From Streptomyces aureus (lineage in GTDB: Bacteria > Actinomycetota > Actinomycetes > Streptomycetales > Streptomycetaceae), in NCBI RefSeq assembly GCF_000725495.1, contig NZ_KL647040.1, forward strand, positions 1-64,000: DNA of 64,000 bases. Direction: 5' to 3'. Positions 38,528 to 47,110 of the stretch are shown piece by piece. How positions within the stretch are numbered: position 1 is the stretch's first letter; each line of letters begins with the position of its first letter. The notes under the pieces are model-generated. The model worked only from the letters and a program-made list of their open reading frames with translations. It did no database searches and was not told where the DNA came from. The position numbers and the translations under genes were made by a program.

Positions 38528-40774
38528 TCACGACACCGCCGCGTCCCGGTACTGCCCCAGATAGTGGAACGCGCCCTTGACGACCTCGAACTCGTACATC
38601 GCCTCGCGGCTGTAGCCGAACCCCGTGTCGTACTTGATGGTGCGCGTGATGCCCGCATACGTGATGTCGGACATTCGGCGTGCGATCGCTATCCGTTCCC
38701 TCGCGGCGGTGCCGTCCTGGTCGCAGACCTTGGCCAGGAACATCGCGGCGTCGTAGGCCTCCGCCGCGTACCAGCCGGGGTCGGTGTGGAAACGGGACCG
38801 GTAGGCGGCCGTGAACGCCCGGCCCGAGGCGCGGGCCGTCGGGTCGGTGAAACCGGTGGCGAAGACCCAGCCGTTGGTTGCGGCACCGGCCGACGCGAGG
38901 AACCGTGGTTCGAGGGCGCGTTCGGTCGCCATCCGGGTGCCGGTGAAGCCGGCGGCGGCCAGCGCCGAGGCGAACCCGGCGGCCCGGGCCGCGTCCCCGG
39001 TGAACACGACCGCGTCCGCGCGGGCCGCCTTGACCTCGGCGGCGAGCGACGGGTAACCGATTTTCCCGGCGGCCACCTGCTTCACCGTGACCTGCCGGCC
39101 GCCCTGCCGCAGTGCTCGCTGGCTCTGGTCGCACAGGCTCCAGGCGAAGTCGCCCTGGGCTCGGTCGTCCACCAGGAACACACGACGGGCGTCGACGTGG
39201 TCGCTGAGATAGCGGACACAGGGGGCGGCCAGAAGCCCGTCGGTGACGTGCAGCGCGGCATGGTTCGGGATGAACTTCGAGTCGGTCGACAAACCCTGGG
39301 ACACCATGCTCACCGAGACGGACACGATGGGCATCGACGCAACGGCGTACGTCTTCTCGGTGGCCCGGAAACAGGCGTCGGTGGTGGGGCCCAGGACGGC
39401 GAGGACCTCGGCGTCCTGGGTCAGCCGGGTGGCCAGCTCACCGGCCCGCCGGGTGTCGCCGCCGTCGTCGTAGGCCCGCAGCTTCAGCGAAAAGGGCTGC
39501 CCCTTCCGCCGGTTGAGCTGTTCGACGGCCAGTTGTGCGCCGTTGAGCTGGGCCTTCCCGCTCTCCTTGTGTGCGCCGGTCAGATCGCCGTGGAACGCCA
39601 CGACCAACTGTGGGCGTTGAGGGCCTTTCGCCGACGGCGTGGAAGTCCCCGGCTTCGTCCGGGAGTTCCACCACCACGCCCCGCCACCGCCCGCCGCGAG
39701 GAGTCCCGCCGTGGAGCCCAGGCGCAGGAAACCCCGCCGGCCGATGGCGCCGTCCATGGGGCGGGTGGCGGTGACGGCCGTCATCGTCACGGCCTCCGGC
39801 GAGGCGTTGCCCGCCTTTCCCGCCGTGTCCACGGTGTCCGACGCCGCGGACGCGGACACCTGGGTCGGCTCGATCGCGCCGATGGTGAGCACGGCGGCGG
39901 ACCGGTCGTTGATCAGCCGGGTGACCGGCGCGGGCAGCCAGCCGGACGCCCCGGCGGAGTCGCCGACCGAGTCCTCGGCGAGCGCCTCGCGGAGCCGGGC
40001 GAGGCTCGGTCGGCCGCCCGGCTCCTTGTGCAGACAGGCTCGCAGCAGGGGCGCCAGACCCTCCGGGAGCGACCCCGGATCGGGCTCCTCGTAGATCGTG
40101 CGCAGCAGCACCCCCGCCGGCGAGCCCTCGCCGAACGGCCGCACCCCGGTCGCGGCGAACGCCAGCACGCACCCCAGCGAGAAGACGTCGCTGGGCGGGC
40201 CGATCTCGCCGCCCCGCGCCTGCGCCTGCTCGGGCGACAGGAAGCCGGGGGAGCCGACGACCACGCCGCTGGACGTGAGCGCGGTGCCCTCCGGCGCGCG
40301 GGCGATGCCGAAGTCGATGAGCCGCGGCCCGTCCGGGGCCAGCAGGATGTTCGCCGGCTTGACGTCGCGGTGCACGAGACCGGCCCCGTGCACCGCTTCC
40401 AACGCCTCGGCGAGCCGCAGGCCCAGCACCCGTACGGACGCGAGCGACAGCGGCCCGAAGGTGTGCACTGCCTCGGAGAGCGAGGGTCCCGGCACGTACG
40501 AGGTCGCCAGCCACGGAGTCTCCGCGTCGGCGTCCGCGTCCAGCAGCGGGACCACCCAGTGGCTGCTCACCTGCCGGGCGGTCTCGACCTCACGGCGGAA
40601 GCGGGCCCGGAACCCGTGCTCCTCGGCGTACGAGGACCGGACCGTCTTCACCGCGGCGATCGCTCCGCCCGGGGCCCGGGCGAGGAAGACCACGCCCATG
40701 CCGCCGGCACCCAGCCGGCGCAGCAGACGGTAGCGGCCGATCCGGGACGGGTCCCCGGTCCGCAGCGGCTCCAT
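38528..40774 (-). CDS. Ser/Thr protein kinase with type 1 periplasmic-binding-protein sensor (copy 1)
   Basis: A 748-residue membrane kinase. Residues 1-265 hold the kinase: LGAGGMGVVFLA loop, AVK Lys, HRDVKPANILL catalytic loop, DFG in LIDFGIARA, and SPGFLSPEQA. A linker leads to RRGFLRLGSTAGLLAAGGG, a hydrophobic anchor preceded by a Tat-like RRxFL. The outer 350 residues form a branched-chain-amino-acid-receptor-like binding protein (VVAFHGDLTGAHKESG, AVLGPTTD, YAAEAYDAAMFLAK). It should sense an external ligand and signal inward. It starts in the stop of copy 2 (TGATG). Confidence 0.92.
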   Translation of the reverse strand: MEPLRTGDPSRIGRYRLLRRLGAGGMGVVFLARAPGGAIAAVKTVRSSYAEEHGFRARFRREVETARQVSSHWVVPLLDADADAETPWLATSYVPGPSLSEAVHTFGPLSLASVRVLGLRLAEALEAVHGAGLVHRDVKPANILLAPDGPRLIDFGIARAPEGTALTSSGVVVGSPGFLSPEQAQARGGEIGPPSDVFSLGCVLAFAATGVRPFGEGSPAGVLLRTIYEEPDPGSLPEGLAPLLRACLHKEPGGRPSLARLREALAEDSVGDSAGASGWLPAPVTRLINDRSAAVLTIGAIEPTQVSASAASDTVDTAGKAGNASPEAVTMTAVTATRPMDGAIGRRGFLRLGSTAGLLAAGGGGAWWWNSRTKPGTSTPSAKGPQRPQLVVAFHGDLTGAHKESGKAQLNGAQLAVEQLNRRKGQPFSLKLRAYDDGGDTRRAGELATRLTQDAEVLAVLGPTTDACFRATEKTYAVASMPIVSVSVSMVSQGLSTDSKFIPNHAALHVTDGLLAAPCVRYLSDHVDARRVFLVDDRAQGDFAWSLCDQSQRALRQGGRQVTVKQVAAGKIGYPSLAAEVKAARADAVVFTGDAARAAGFASALAAAGFTGTRMATERALEPRFLASAGAATNGWVFATGFTDPTARASGRAFTAAYRSRFHTDPGWYAAEAYDAAMFLAKVCDQDGTAARERIAIARRMSDITYAGITRTIKYDTGFGYSREAMYEFEVVKGAFHYLGQYRDAAVS

Positions 40775-43176
40775 CAGGCGGTCAGCGGCGCGGGGCCGTC
40801 GTACACGAAGGCACCCTGCTCCACCCGCCAGATGTAGCCGCCGGTGCCGTCGATGACCATCATGCCGTTCTTGAAGGCGAACTTCTTGGTGATGCCCTCG
40901 TACGTCCCTCCCTGCACGGCCTTCAGCAGACCCTGCCGCGTACGGTTCTTGGACGGCAGCCCGGCCAGGGCCTTGAGCAGCATCGACGCCACGTCGTAGG
41001 CCTCGGCCGCGTACCGGGGCGGCGCCTCCTTGAAATGCCGGCGGTAGGCGGCGGCGAACTTCCGCGCCTCGGGTTTGCGGGTGGCATCGATGACCGGAGC
41101 CACCATCACCCAGCCCTCCGCACCCTCCCCGGCCTGGGTCAGGAACCGGTCGTCCAGCAGGGCCGGGCCGGACATCCGAGCCCCCTTGAAGGCACGCTCG
41201 CGCAACGTCCCGGCGATCAGCGCGCCACGGTCGGGCAGACCGGCGAAGAACACCGAATCGGCGCCGGCGGAGAGCACCGAGTCCACCGTGCTGCCGAAGT
41301 CGCGGCGCATCGAGCTGACCACCTTCGGCACGGACGGGTACGAGATGCTGTTGAGCGTGTTGCTGAGGGCACTGGCCAGGTTCGTGCCGTAACTGCCGGC
41401 CGGGCGGTCGACGACGATGCCGATCTTGCGCGAACGCGCGGTACCGCGCAGGTAGGCGCTGGAGTAGATGGGCAGCACCGCGTCGGGCAGCCGCGCCTGC
41501 AGGAACGAGCGGAACCCCAGATAGGAAAGGCTCGAGCCGGGGGACACGCCGACGACCGGCAGCAGCGCGACGTCGTACTTCCCCAGCGCCGCCTGCGCGG
41601 TCTCGTCGGTGGTCGGGCCGATCACGGCGAGGACCGACGGATCGTCGCCGAGCCGCGCGGCGACCTTGGCCGCGACCACCGGATCGCCCGCGTCGTCGAC
41701 GGCCTTGATCTTCACGGTGAACGGGGCGTCGCTGCGCGCGTTGAACTCCGCGACAGCCAGCCGCAGTCCGCGCTCCTGGGCCCGGCCCGTCACCCGCTGC
41801 GCTCCGCTGAGGTCTCCGTGCAGCGCGATGGTGTGCACCGGGCGGCGCGAGGACGCGGCGGCGGCACGATTGTCGTCGTCCGAGCTGTCGTCGCGGGAGG
41901 CCGCCCACCAGGCCCCGCCCCCGGCCGCCGCCAGCGCGAGCGTCCCGCCGGCGAGCAGCAGGAAACGGCGCCGGCCGACCGGTCCGGTGTCCTGCGTCGT
42001 CGCCGTTCCGGACGTCTCGTACGTGTCGTCCTCGGCCGGCCCACGCGCGTCCGAACTCGCCGGGACGGAAGCCACCGGCGTGTCCGAGGGGGCCAGGGTG
42101 TGTTCGATGTCCGGCAGGGCGAGCGCGGCGGCCGAGCGCTCGGCGATCAGCCGGGTGACGGCCTCGGGCAGCCAGCCCTCGGTCCCGTCGTCCGGCGCGG
42201 TGGCCTCGGGCGACCCCTGGCCCTGTGGTACGGCGTCGGCGGCACCTTCGTCCTGAGGCGCGGCCTCATTCTCCTGTGACGCGGCCTCTTTGTCCCCATG
42301 CGCGACGGTGGAATCGGCGGCGTCGCTTCGCGGAGTGGCGTCGGACGCCCCTGCCTCGCGGGCGGTGCCGTCGGCGGACAGCTCCCGGACCAGCTCGGCG
42401 GCATCCGGGCGCCGGGCCGGATCCTTGTCCAGGCAGCGCCCCAGTACGTCCTGGAGCCACGCCGGTACGCCGTCGAGGTCCGCGGGGTCGTGGACGGCCC
42501 GGTACAGCAGGGCGTCGACCGCCCCGCTGCCGAACGGCGCCCGGCCGGTCGCCGCGAACGCCAGGACACAGCCGAGCGAGAACACGTCGCTCGCCGGGCC
42601 GATGCCGTCCCCGACGCGCCCCTCGGCCTGCTCGGGAGACAGATAGCCCGGCGTGCCGACGACCACCCCGGTCGCCGTGAGCGTCCGGTCCTCCGGTGCG
42701 CGGGCGATGCCGAAGTCGATGAGCCGGGGCCCGTCATGGGCGATCAGCACATTGCCCGGCTTCAGGTCCCGATGGACAAGCCCGGCCCGGTGCACCTCGC
42801 CGAGCGCCTCGGCCAGCCGGACGCCGAGCAGCCGCAGTCCGCGCTCGGACAGCGGCCCGTACGCGGTGACGGCCTCGGCCAGCGACGGTCCGGGCACGAA
42901 CGCCGTTGCCAGCCACGGGGATTCGGCGTCCGGATCGGCATCCACCAGCGGCACCACCGAGGGGCTGTCGACCCGGCGGGCGACCTCGACCTCGCGCCGG
43001 AACCGGTCCTTGAAGCCCGGCTCCTCGGCGTATTCGGCCAGCAGCACCTTCAGCGCCACCAGCGCGCCGCCCGAGGAGCGCGCCAGGTACACGACGCCCA
43101 TGCCTCCGGCGCCGAGCCGCCCGAGCAGGCGATGGTCCGCGATGCGCGCGGGATCAGATGAACGCAGCGGCTCCAT
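40774..43176 (-). CDS. Ser/Thr protein kinase with type 1 periplasmic-binding-protein sensor (copy 2)
   Basis: An 800-residue paralogue of the next gene. Kinase features: LGAGGMGVVYLA, ALKVL, HRDLKPGNVLI, LIDFGIARA, TPGYLSPEQA. A long linker (about residues 275-410) is rich in acidic, Gln and Ala residues. The anchor RRRFLLLAGGTLALAAAGGG again has a twin-arginine start. The outer half repeats the binding-protein pattern (HGDLSGAQRVTG, AVIGPTTDE, YAAEAYDVASMLLKAL). Tandem duplication followed by divergence of the sensor halves suggests two different ligands. It overlaps the lipoprotein stop by one base. Confidence 0.92.
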   Translation of the reverse strand: MEPLRSSDPARIADHRLLGRLGAGGMGVVYLARSSGGALVALKVLLAEYAEEPGFKDRFRREVEVARRVDSPSVVPLVDADPDAESPWLATAFVPGPSLAEAVTAYGPLSERGLRLLGVRLAEALGEVHRAGLVHRDLKPGNVLIAHDGPRLIDFGIARAPEDRTLTATGVVVGTPGYLSPEQAEGRVGDGIGPASDVFSLGCVLAFAATGRAPFGSGAVDALLYRAVHDPADLDGVPAWLQDVLGRCLDKDPARRPDAAELVRELSADGTAREAGASDATPRSDAADSTVAHGDKEAASQENEAAPQDEGAADAVPQGQGSPEATAPDDGTEGWLPEAVTRLIAERSAAALALPDIEHTLAPSDTPVASVPASSDARGPAEDDTYETSGTATTQDTGPVGRRRFLLLAGGTLALAAAGGGAWWAASRDDSSDDDNRAAAASSRRPVHTIALHGDLSGAQRVTGRAQERGLRLAVAEFNARSDAPFTVKIKAVDDAGDPVVAAKVAARLGDDPSVLAVIGPTTDETAQAALGKYDVALLPVVGVSPGSSLSYLGFRSFLQARLPDAVLPIYSSAYLRGTARSRKIGIVVDRPAGSYGTNLASALSNTLNSISYPSVPKVVSSMRRDFGSTVDSVLSAGADSVFFAGLPDRGALIAGTLRERAFKGARMSGPALLDDRFLTQAGEGAEGWVMVAPVIDATRKPEARKFAAAYRRHFKEAPPRYAAEAYDVASMLLKALAGLPSKNRTRQGLLKAVQGGTYEGITKKFAFKNGMMVIDGTGGYIWRVEQGAFVYDGPAPLTA

Positions 43177-44033
43177 CAGTTGTTTCCTCCGAGCTCGGAC
43201 TCCAGGCGGGACAGCATCGAGGCGTCGGCGTTCGACGCCAACGTGACCAACTCCTTGTCCGAGTAGCCCTCGGCGCCCTTGACCGACACCGCAAGCGTCA
43301 CCGTGCCGAGCCGCGTGACATACCAGTAGTAGGGCTGCTCACGCTTGCCGGTGAGGTACTTGCCCATCTCCACGACCTGGTCGTCGGCATAGGTGTTCTG
43401 ACCCTGGCCGTAGGGCGTGGCGTTCGAGATGAGTCCCGAGATCCACTCGTCGGTACGGACCTGCTGCTGCCGGCAGCGCAACGGCTCCTCCAGGGTGGTG
43501 GCCAGCTGCTGGTCGGCGTCACGCACGCTTCTGTGCACGGTGACCGCGGCACTGACCTTGAGCTCGCCCTTGCCGCCCGCGGCGGGAATCTCGCTGTAGC
43601 GCGAGAGCGAGCCCAGGACGCTGTGGGGCAGCGGCCGCCGCTCCCACCGGCACTGCTCGTCCAGCACGGCTACGGTGGCCGGGGTACTCGCGGCCTGCTG
43701 CTGCGCCTGGAAGTCCGCGCCCCATTCCTGCGGCTTGAGCGCCACGGCCGCCGCCAGGGCCGCAGCCCGGCTCCTCGTCCCGGGCACCTTGGCGGGGTCC
43801 GCCTTGAACGGGCTCCCCGGCGACGCGGCACCACCCGAAGGGGACGCGGACGCCGCGGCAGAGGGAGAGCCGGACGCGGCCGCGGACTTCGAGGGCGCCT
43901 TGGAACGCGCCCCGGCCGCCTTGCCGTCGTCCGCCGAACTGCAGCCACCGAGCGTCACGGCCGCGACGGCGACCGACGCGGCGACTCTCCAAGGCCAACT
44001 GCTTTTGTGCACAACGGAATTGCCGTTGCTCAT
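43176..44033 (-). CDS. Lipoprotein upstream of the sensor kinases
   Basis: A 285-residue lipoprotein with a lipobox LGGC after a short hydrophobic stretch, then a long Ser/Ala/Pro linker (to about residue 80). The C-terminal domain contains two Cys residues (EQCRWERR and LRCRQQ) and ends in SMLSRLESELGGNN. No named domain is seen. Its stop overlaps the start of a sensor kinase, so the lipoprotein and two kinases form one operon. It may be a co-receptor or a ligand-binding partner of the kinase sensors. Confidence 0.8.
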   Translation of the reverse strand: MSNGNSVVHKSSWPWRVAASVAVAAVTLGGCSSADDGKAAGARSKAPSKSAAASGSPSAAASASPSGGAASPGSPFKADPAKVPGTRSRAAALAAAVALKPQEWGADFQAQQQAASTPATVAVLDEQCRWERRPLPHSVLGSLSRYSEIPAAGGKGELKVSAAVTVHRSVRDADQQLATTLEEPLRCRQQQVRTDEWISGLISNATPYGQGQNTYADDQVVEMGKYLTGKREQPYYWYVTRLGTVTLAVSVKGAEGYSDKELVTLASNADASMLSRLESELGGNN

Positions 44034-44187
44034 CCCCGTTCCCCCTCGCTCGCGAACTCCCGTCCGCGTGTGGTGATCTTACTGAGCGACGCGAGGACGG
44101 GGCGGACGGTTGCGCAAATGGGGGAGGGCTGGGTCACACCGCGGCGGCGCACCGCGACGGGGGCGCCGCAGTCGACCGGGGCCGGCA

Positions 44188-44210
44188 AAGCCCTTGTTTT
44201 CGCGGGGCTT
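44188..44210 (-). terminator. Probable terminator of the DUF11-like gene
   Basis: AAGCCC (44188-44193) pairs with GGGCTT (44205-44210) around an 11-base loop, flanked by further short complementarity (GCCGG/CCGGC). It lies 150 bases past the stop of the minus-strand gene ending at 44360. The rest of the 44034-44359 spacer holds no gene. Confidence 0.45.
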
Positions 44211-44359
44211 CGGGCCGGCGAGGAGTGCTGGGAGGACGCGTACCGGCCAACTGGCCCTGCGGGAGTCCAGAAGGGTGGCCCGGCCGAGCACCAGCGTCCG
44301 TGTCATCGGTGCGGGACGGTGGTTCTCGGCCGGGCTGGTGTCCGTGGTGGTGCCCGGTG

Positions 44360-45109
44360 TCAGTGGCGGTGGGGTGCGCAGGGGTCCGGGCGGCCGTGGT
44401 GGGAGTGCGGGTCGATCCTGGTGGGGTCGGTCGCCGTGTGGCGGGACGGGTCGCCGCCTCCGGTGACGACGGCGACGTTGGTGACCCGTGCGCGGGCGTT
44501 GCAGGCGACGACGACCTTCAAGGTGATGGCCGGGTAGCTCTGCCCGGCGGGCAGGACCCCGCTGCGGGTGCAGGTGAGGGCCAGGCGGATGCAGTGCCAT
44601 CCCCTGCCGTTGATGCTTGCGGCCCTGAGATCCGGGGGGAGCAGGTCGTGGACGGAGACCCTCGTGCCGTCGGTCGGGCCGGCCGTGGTGCTGTTGGCCA
44701 CGGTGACGGTGTAGACGCCCTCCCTGCCCTGGACGAAGGTGCCGTGGTGCCGCTTGGCGATGGTCAGGGAGGGGTGGGCGGGCGGTAGGACCGTGAAGGT
44801 GAGGCCGGTGTTGACGGTGGTGTCGGCCTTCTTGGCCCGGTCGGGCGCGCCGGCGGCGTCCGCGTCCTTGGGTCCGGCCAGGCCGGTGGTCGTGAAGGTG
44901 TCGGCCGCTGGGGACCTTCGGTGTTCCGCCCGGGTGATGTCGGCGTGCTGAGCCGTGGCGGTCCATGCCGTGGCCAGGGCGATCGCCAGGATCCCGAGGC
45001 TGGACGTCACGACCGTCCCGGTCCTGCGGCGCGGTCGGTCCGTACCGCCCCGGTCTTCCGTGTCGCGGCCCGCTTCGGCCCGCCCTCTGTCATGCCTGAA
45101 CACCGTCAT
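44360..45109 (-). CDS. Membrane-anchored protein with a DUF11-like beta domain
   Basis: A 249-residue protein. A basic N-terminus precedes one hydrophobic segment (VVTSSLGILAIALATAW), which is a signal or anchor. The domain TIAKRHHGTFVQGREGVYTV, then VHDLLPPDLRAASINGRGW and the paired Cys WHCIRLALTCTRSG, matches the DUF11 'conserved repeat' beta-sandwich of surface proteins. A His/Asp/Pro-rich end follows. It lies next to two other surface-protein genes on the same strand and is probably part of the same cell-surface set. The first 30 residues are poorly conserved-looking, so the start is uncertain. Confidence 0.72.
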   Translation of the reverse strand: MTVFRHDRGRAEAGRDTEDRGGTDRPRRRTGTVVTSSLGILAIALATAWTATAQHADITRAEHRRSPAADTFTTTGLAGPKDADAAGAPDRAKKADTTVNTGLTFTVLPPAHPSLTIAKRHHGTFVQGREGVYTVTVANSTTAGPTDGTRVSVHDLLPPDLRAASINGRGWHCIRLALTCTRSGVLPAGQSYPAITLKVVVACNARARVTNVAVVTGGGDPSRHTATDPTRIDPHSHHGRPDPCAPHRH

Positions 45110-45185
45110 CCCCGCTTCCCCATCGTCGACAACAAGCCGTCATGGACACTCAACTCGACATCAAGATCGCTTCAGGTTTCCGCGA

Positions 45186-46229
45186 TCACCGGCGGCGCCG
45201 CAGGAACCGCGAGACCGGCAGGCCCAGGGCGACGAGGACCAGGACGGAGAGCGCCCCGGCCACGAGGGTGGGGGATCGCCCCAGGAGTCGGCCCGGCCCG
45301 GTGGCCGACGCGACGACCGTTCCGGCGGTCTCGGGATTCTCCGGGAAAGTGACCTTGGCCTGCGTGCTGCGCTCGACCATGCCGCTTCGCAGGGAGAGCG
45401 CCACCTTCCACGGGCCGTCCGGGACGCGGGCGTCCAGCGGGACGACCGCCTCCCCGGTGTCACCCGGAGCGAGTGTCGTGCCCGTCTTCGCCGCGAACGG
45501 TCCGGCGCGTAGTCCGCCCGGCCCGTCGCGCAGAGAGAGTGCCCCGCTGATGTCCAGGGCGCGGCGCCCCGTGTTGTGGATCCGGGCGTGGACCTCCGGC
45601 CGCCCGTCGGGGGCCCGGGTCGAACGGATGCGGTCGATCTTGAAGTCCGAGGGCGGCTCACCGCCGGGACCGACGTCGATGTACATGCGGACGCCCACCC
45701 GGCCCAGCATCGTCACCGTGTGCGAGCGGTCCGCGGGGGTCCCCATCTGCGCCCAGACGACCCCGTACCGCTCGCCTTCCGAGGCCTCCTTGGGCACACG
45801 GATGGTGGTGCGCACCCGTGCTCTTCCGGACGGCTTCAGCTCGAGGCCCGTCCTGTCGAGAGACGTCCAACCGGTCAGCTCGTCGGGTGTGCGCCCCGGC
45901 GCGAACGCGAACCGGCCCTTGGCGATGGCTGCCGCCGCGGCGTAGAGATCGACGTGGATCGACGTGGGCGACTCGTTGACCACCTCGACCCGGCGCTCGA
46001 TGGTCGAGCCGGGCGCGAGGTGGTCGACGATGTACGCCTGGGCCCTGGGGTCGTCCCTGCGGCTCACCGGAGCGTCGAGCAGCCGGATGCCGACCGTCCG
46101 GTGCGCGGCCGGGACGGGGGAGGGCGCTGCGGGCGCCCGCCGCGCCCCCGCCGACGCCGGCATCGCCCCGGCCGCCTGCGTGAAGGCCAGGGCCAGCAGC
46201 AGGGCCACGTAGCGGCGCGCGCCCTTCAT
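45186..46229 (-). CDS. DUF916-like (WxL-interacting) membrane-anchored protein
   Basis: A 347-residue exported protein with an N-terminal signal (RYVALLLALAFTQAAGA), two beta-sandwich domains and a C-terminal anchor (LVAGALSVLVLVALGLP) followed by RFLRRRR. Pieces such as RRVEVVNESPTSIHVDLY and RYGVVWAQMGTP resemble the DUF916/WxLIP proteins that bind peptidoglycan and WxL proteins in Gram-positive bacteria. The start at 46229 sits 4 bases after the stop of the WxL-like gene. I infer that the two proteins work as a surface complex. Confidence 0.75.
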   Translation of the reverse strand: MKGARRYVALLLALAFTQAAGAMPASAGARRAPAAPSPVPAAHRTVGIRLLDAPVSRRDDPRAQAYIVDHLAPGSTIERRVEVVNESPTSIHVDLYAAAAAIAKGRFAFAPGRTPDELTGWTSLDRTGLELKPSGRARVRTTIRVPKEASEGERYGVVWAQMGTPADRSHTVTMLGRVGVRMYIDVGPGGEPPSDFKIDRIRSTRAPDGRPEVHARIHNTGRRALDISGALSLRDGPGGLRAGPFAAKTGTTLAPGDTGEAVVPLDARVPDGPWKVALSLRSGMVERSTQAKVTFPENPETAGTVVASATGPGRLLGRSPTLVAGALSVLVLVALGLPVSRFLRRRR

Positions 46230-46233
46230 TGCG

Positions 46234-46752
46234 TCAGGCAACGGACTGGGTCAGCGTTCCTGTGTAGGCCCCGCCGACGGCGGTGGCGGGCACGCTGACG
46301 GCGATCGTCGGGTTCCAGGTCGCGGTGTTGTCCCCGACACCGGCGGACCCGGTGACCACGACCTGGGCGGAGTTGCTCAGTGTCACGTCCGTCCCGGTGG
46401 CGGTGATGGTGCCGGTCGTCGTCACCGTTCCGACCGTGTAGGTGGCGTCGGTGGCGGGAATCGTCGTCGGACCGCCGCTCGTGAAGTCCGTCTCCGCCGC
46501 GGTCACGCTCCAGGAGGCCGAGAGGAGGGCGCGGTCGTCGGTGACGGTCACGGGACCGATCGGCGCGCTGATCGTGGTGCCCGGCGCTCCGGAGCCGAGG
46601 GCGGCGCTGACCGGCGCAGACATCGTCAAGGCGCCGGAGGTGACGGTGTAGGTCACGGTGGTGCTGGGGTCGTCCGCCGCGGCGGCGAGGCCCGGCTGGA
46701 GCAGGACGAGTGCAGCGGCGGAGGCCGCGAGGGACAGGCTTCGTGCGCGCAC
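46234..46752 (-). CDS. Secreted WxL-domain-like surface protein
   Basis: A 172-residue secreted protein: signal peptide (LAASAAALVLLQPGLAAAA), then a Thr/Ser/Ala-rich all-beta domain ending GAYTGTLTQSVA. That terminal pattern is typical of WxL-type domains (YxGTLTxSVA). No Cys or charged motifs are seen. The GTG at 46752 is preceded by GGGAG at a good distance; the longer upstream frame is basic noise. It is the first gene of a two-gene unit with the DUF916-like protein, consistent with a cell-wall-attached coat component. Confidence 0.75.
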   Translation of the reverse strand: MRARSLSLAASAAALVLLQPGLAAAADDPSTTVTYTVTSGALTMSAPVSAALGSGAPGTTISAPIGPVTVTDDRALLSASWSVTAAETDFTSGGPTTIPATDATYTVGTVTTTGTITATGTDVTLSNSAQVVVTGSAGVGDNTATWNPTIAVSVPATAVGGAYTGTLTQSVA

Positions 46753-47110
46753 GATCACTCCCGAAGTAGCCGCCCCGCCAGTGGACACCCTGGCCGACAG
46801 CGGACGTGCTGGCTGACGTGCCGCAGACAATCGAGCGCGGCCCGCGCACACAAGCCGACGCGCGCCGCGCTCCACCAGACGAAGGACCACATTTCAGTCG
46901 GACCGCCCTGACCTGCGGTGTTGGGCGCCGCGGGTACAGCGGTGGTCGAGGCGGCGGTGTGCCGAGGACGCCGTGCTCACGCGCGGTGCCGCGGTCCCGT
47001 ACGTGAGCCCGGTGCCGCCCGTGGGCCCGGCCTGCCGTAGGAGCCCGGCGTACTCATCGCGCCCCCCGCGGCCAGGACCCGTGAGCCGATTCCACTTCGG
47101 GAATGAGTGC
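46753..47110. other. Spacer between the surface-protein unit and the flavoprotein
   Basis: These 358 bases contain no gene that I can support. They hold the promoter side of the WxL-like gene and the downstream side of the flavoprotein gene. I found no clear dyad or -35/-10 pair. Confidence 0.4.
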
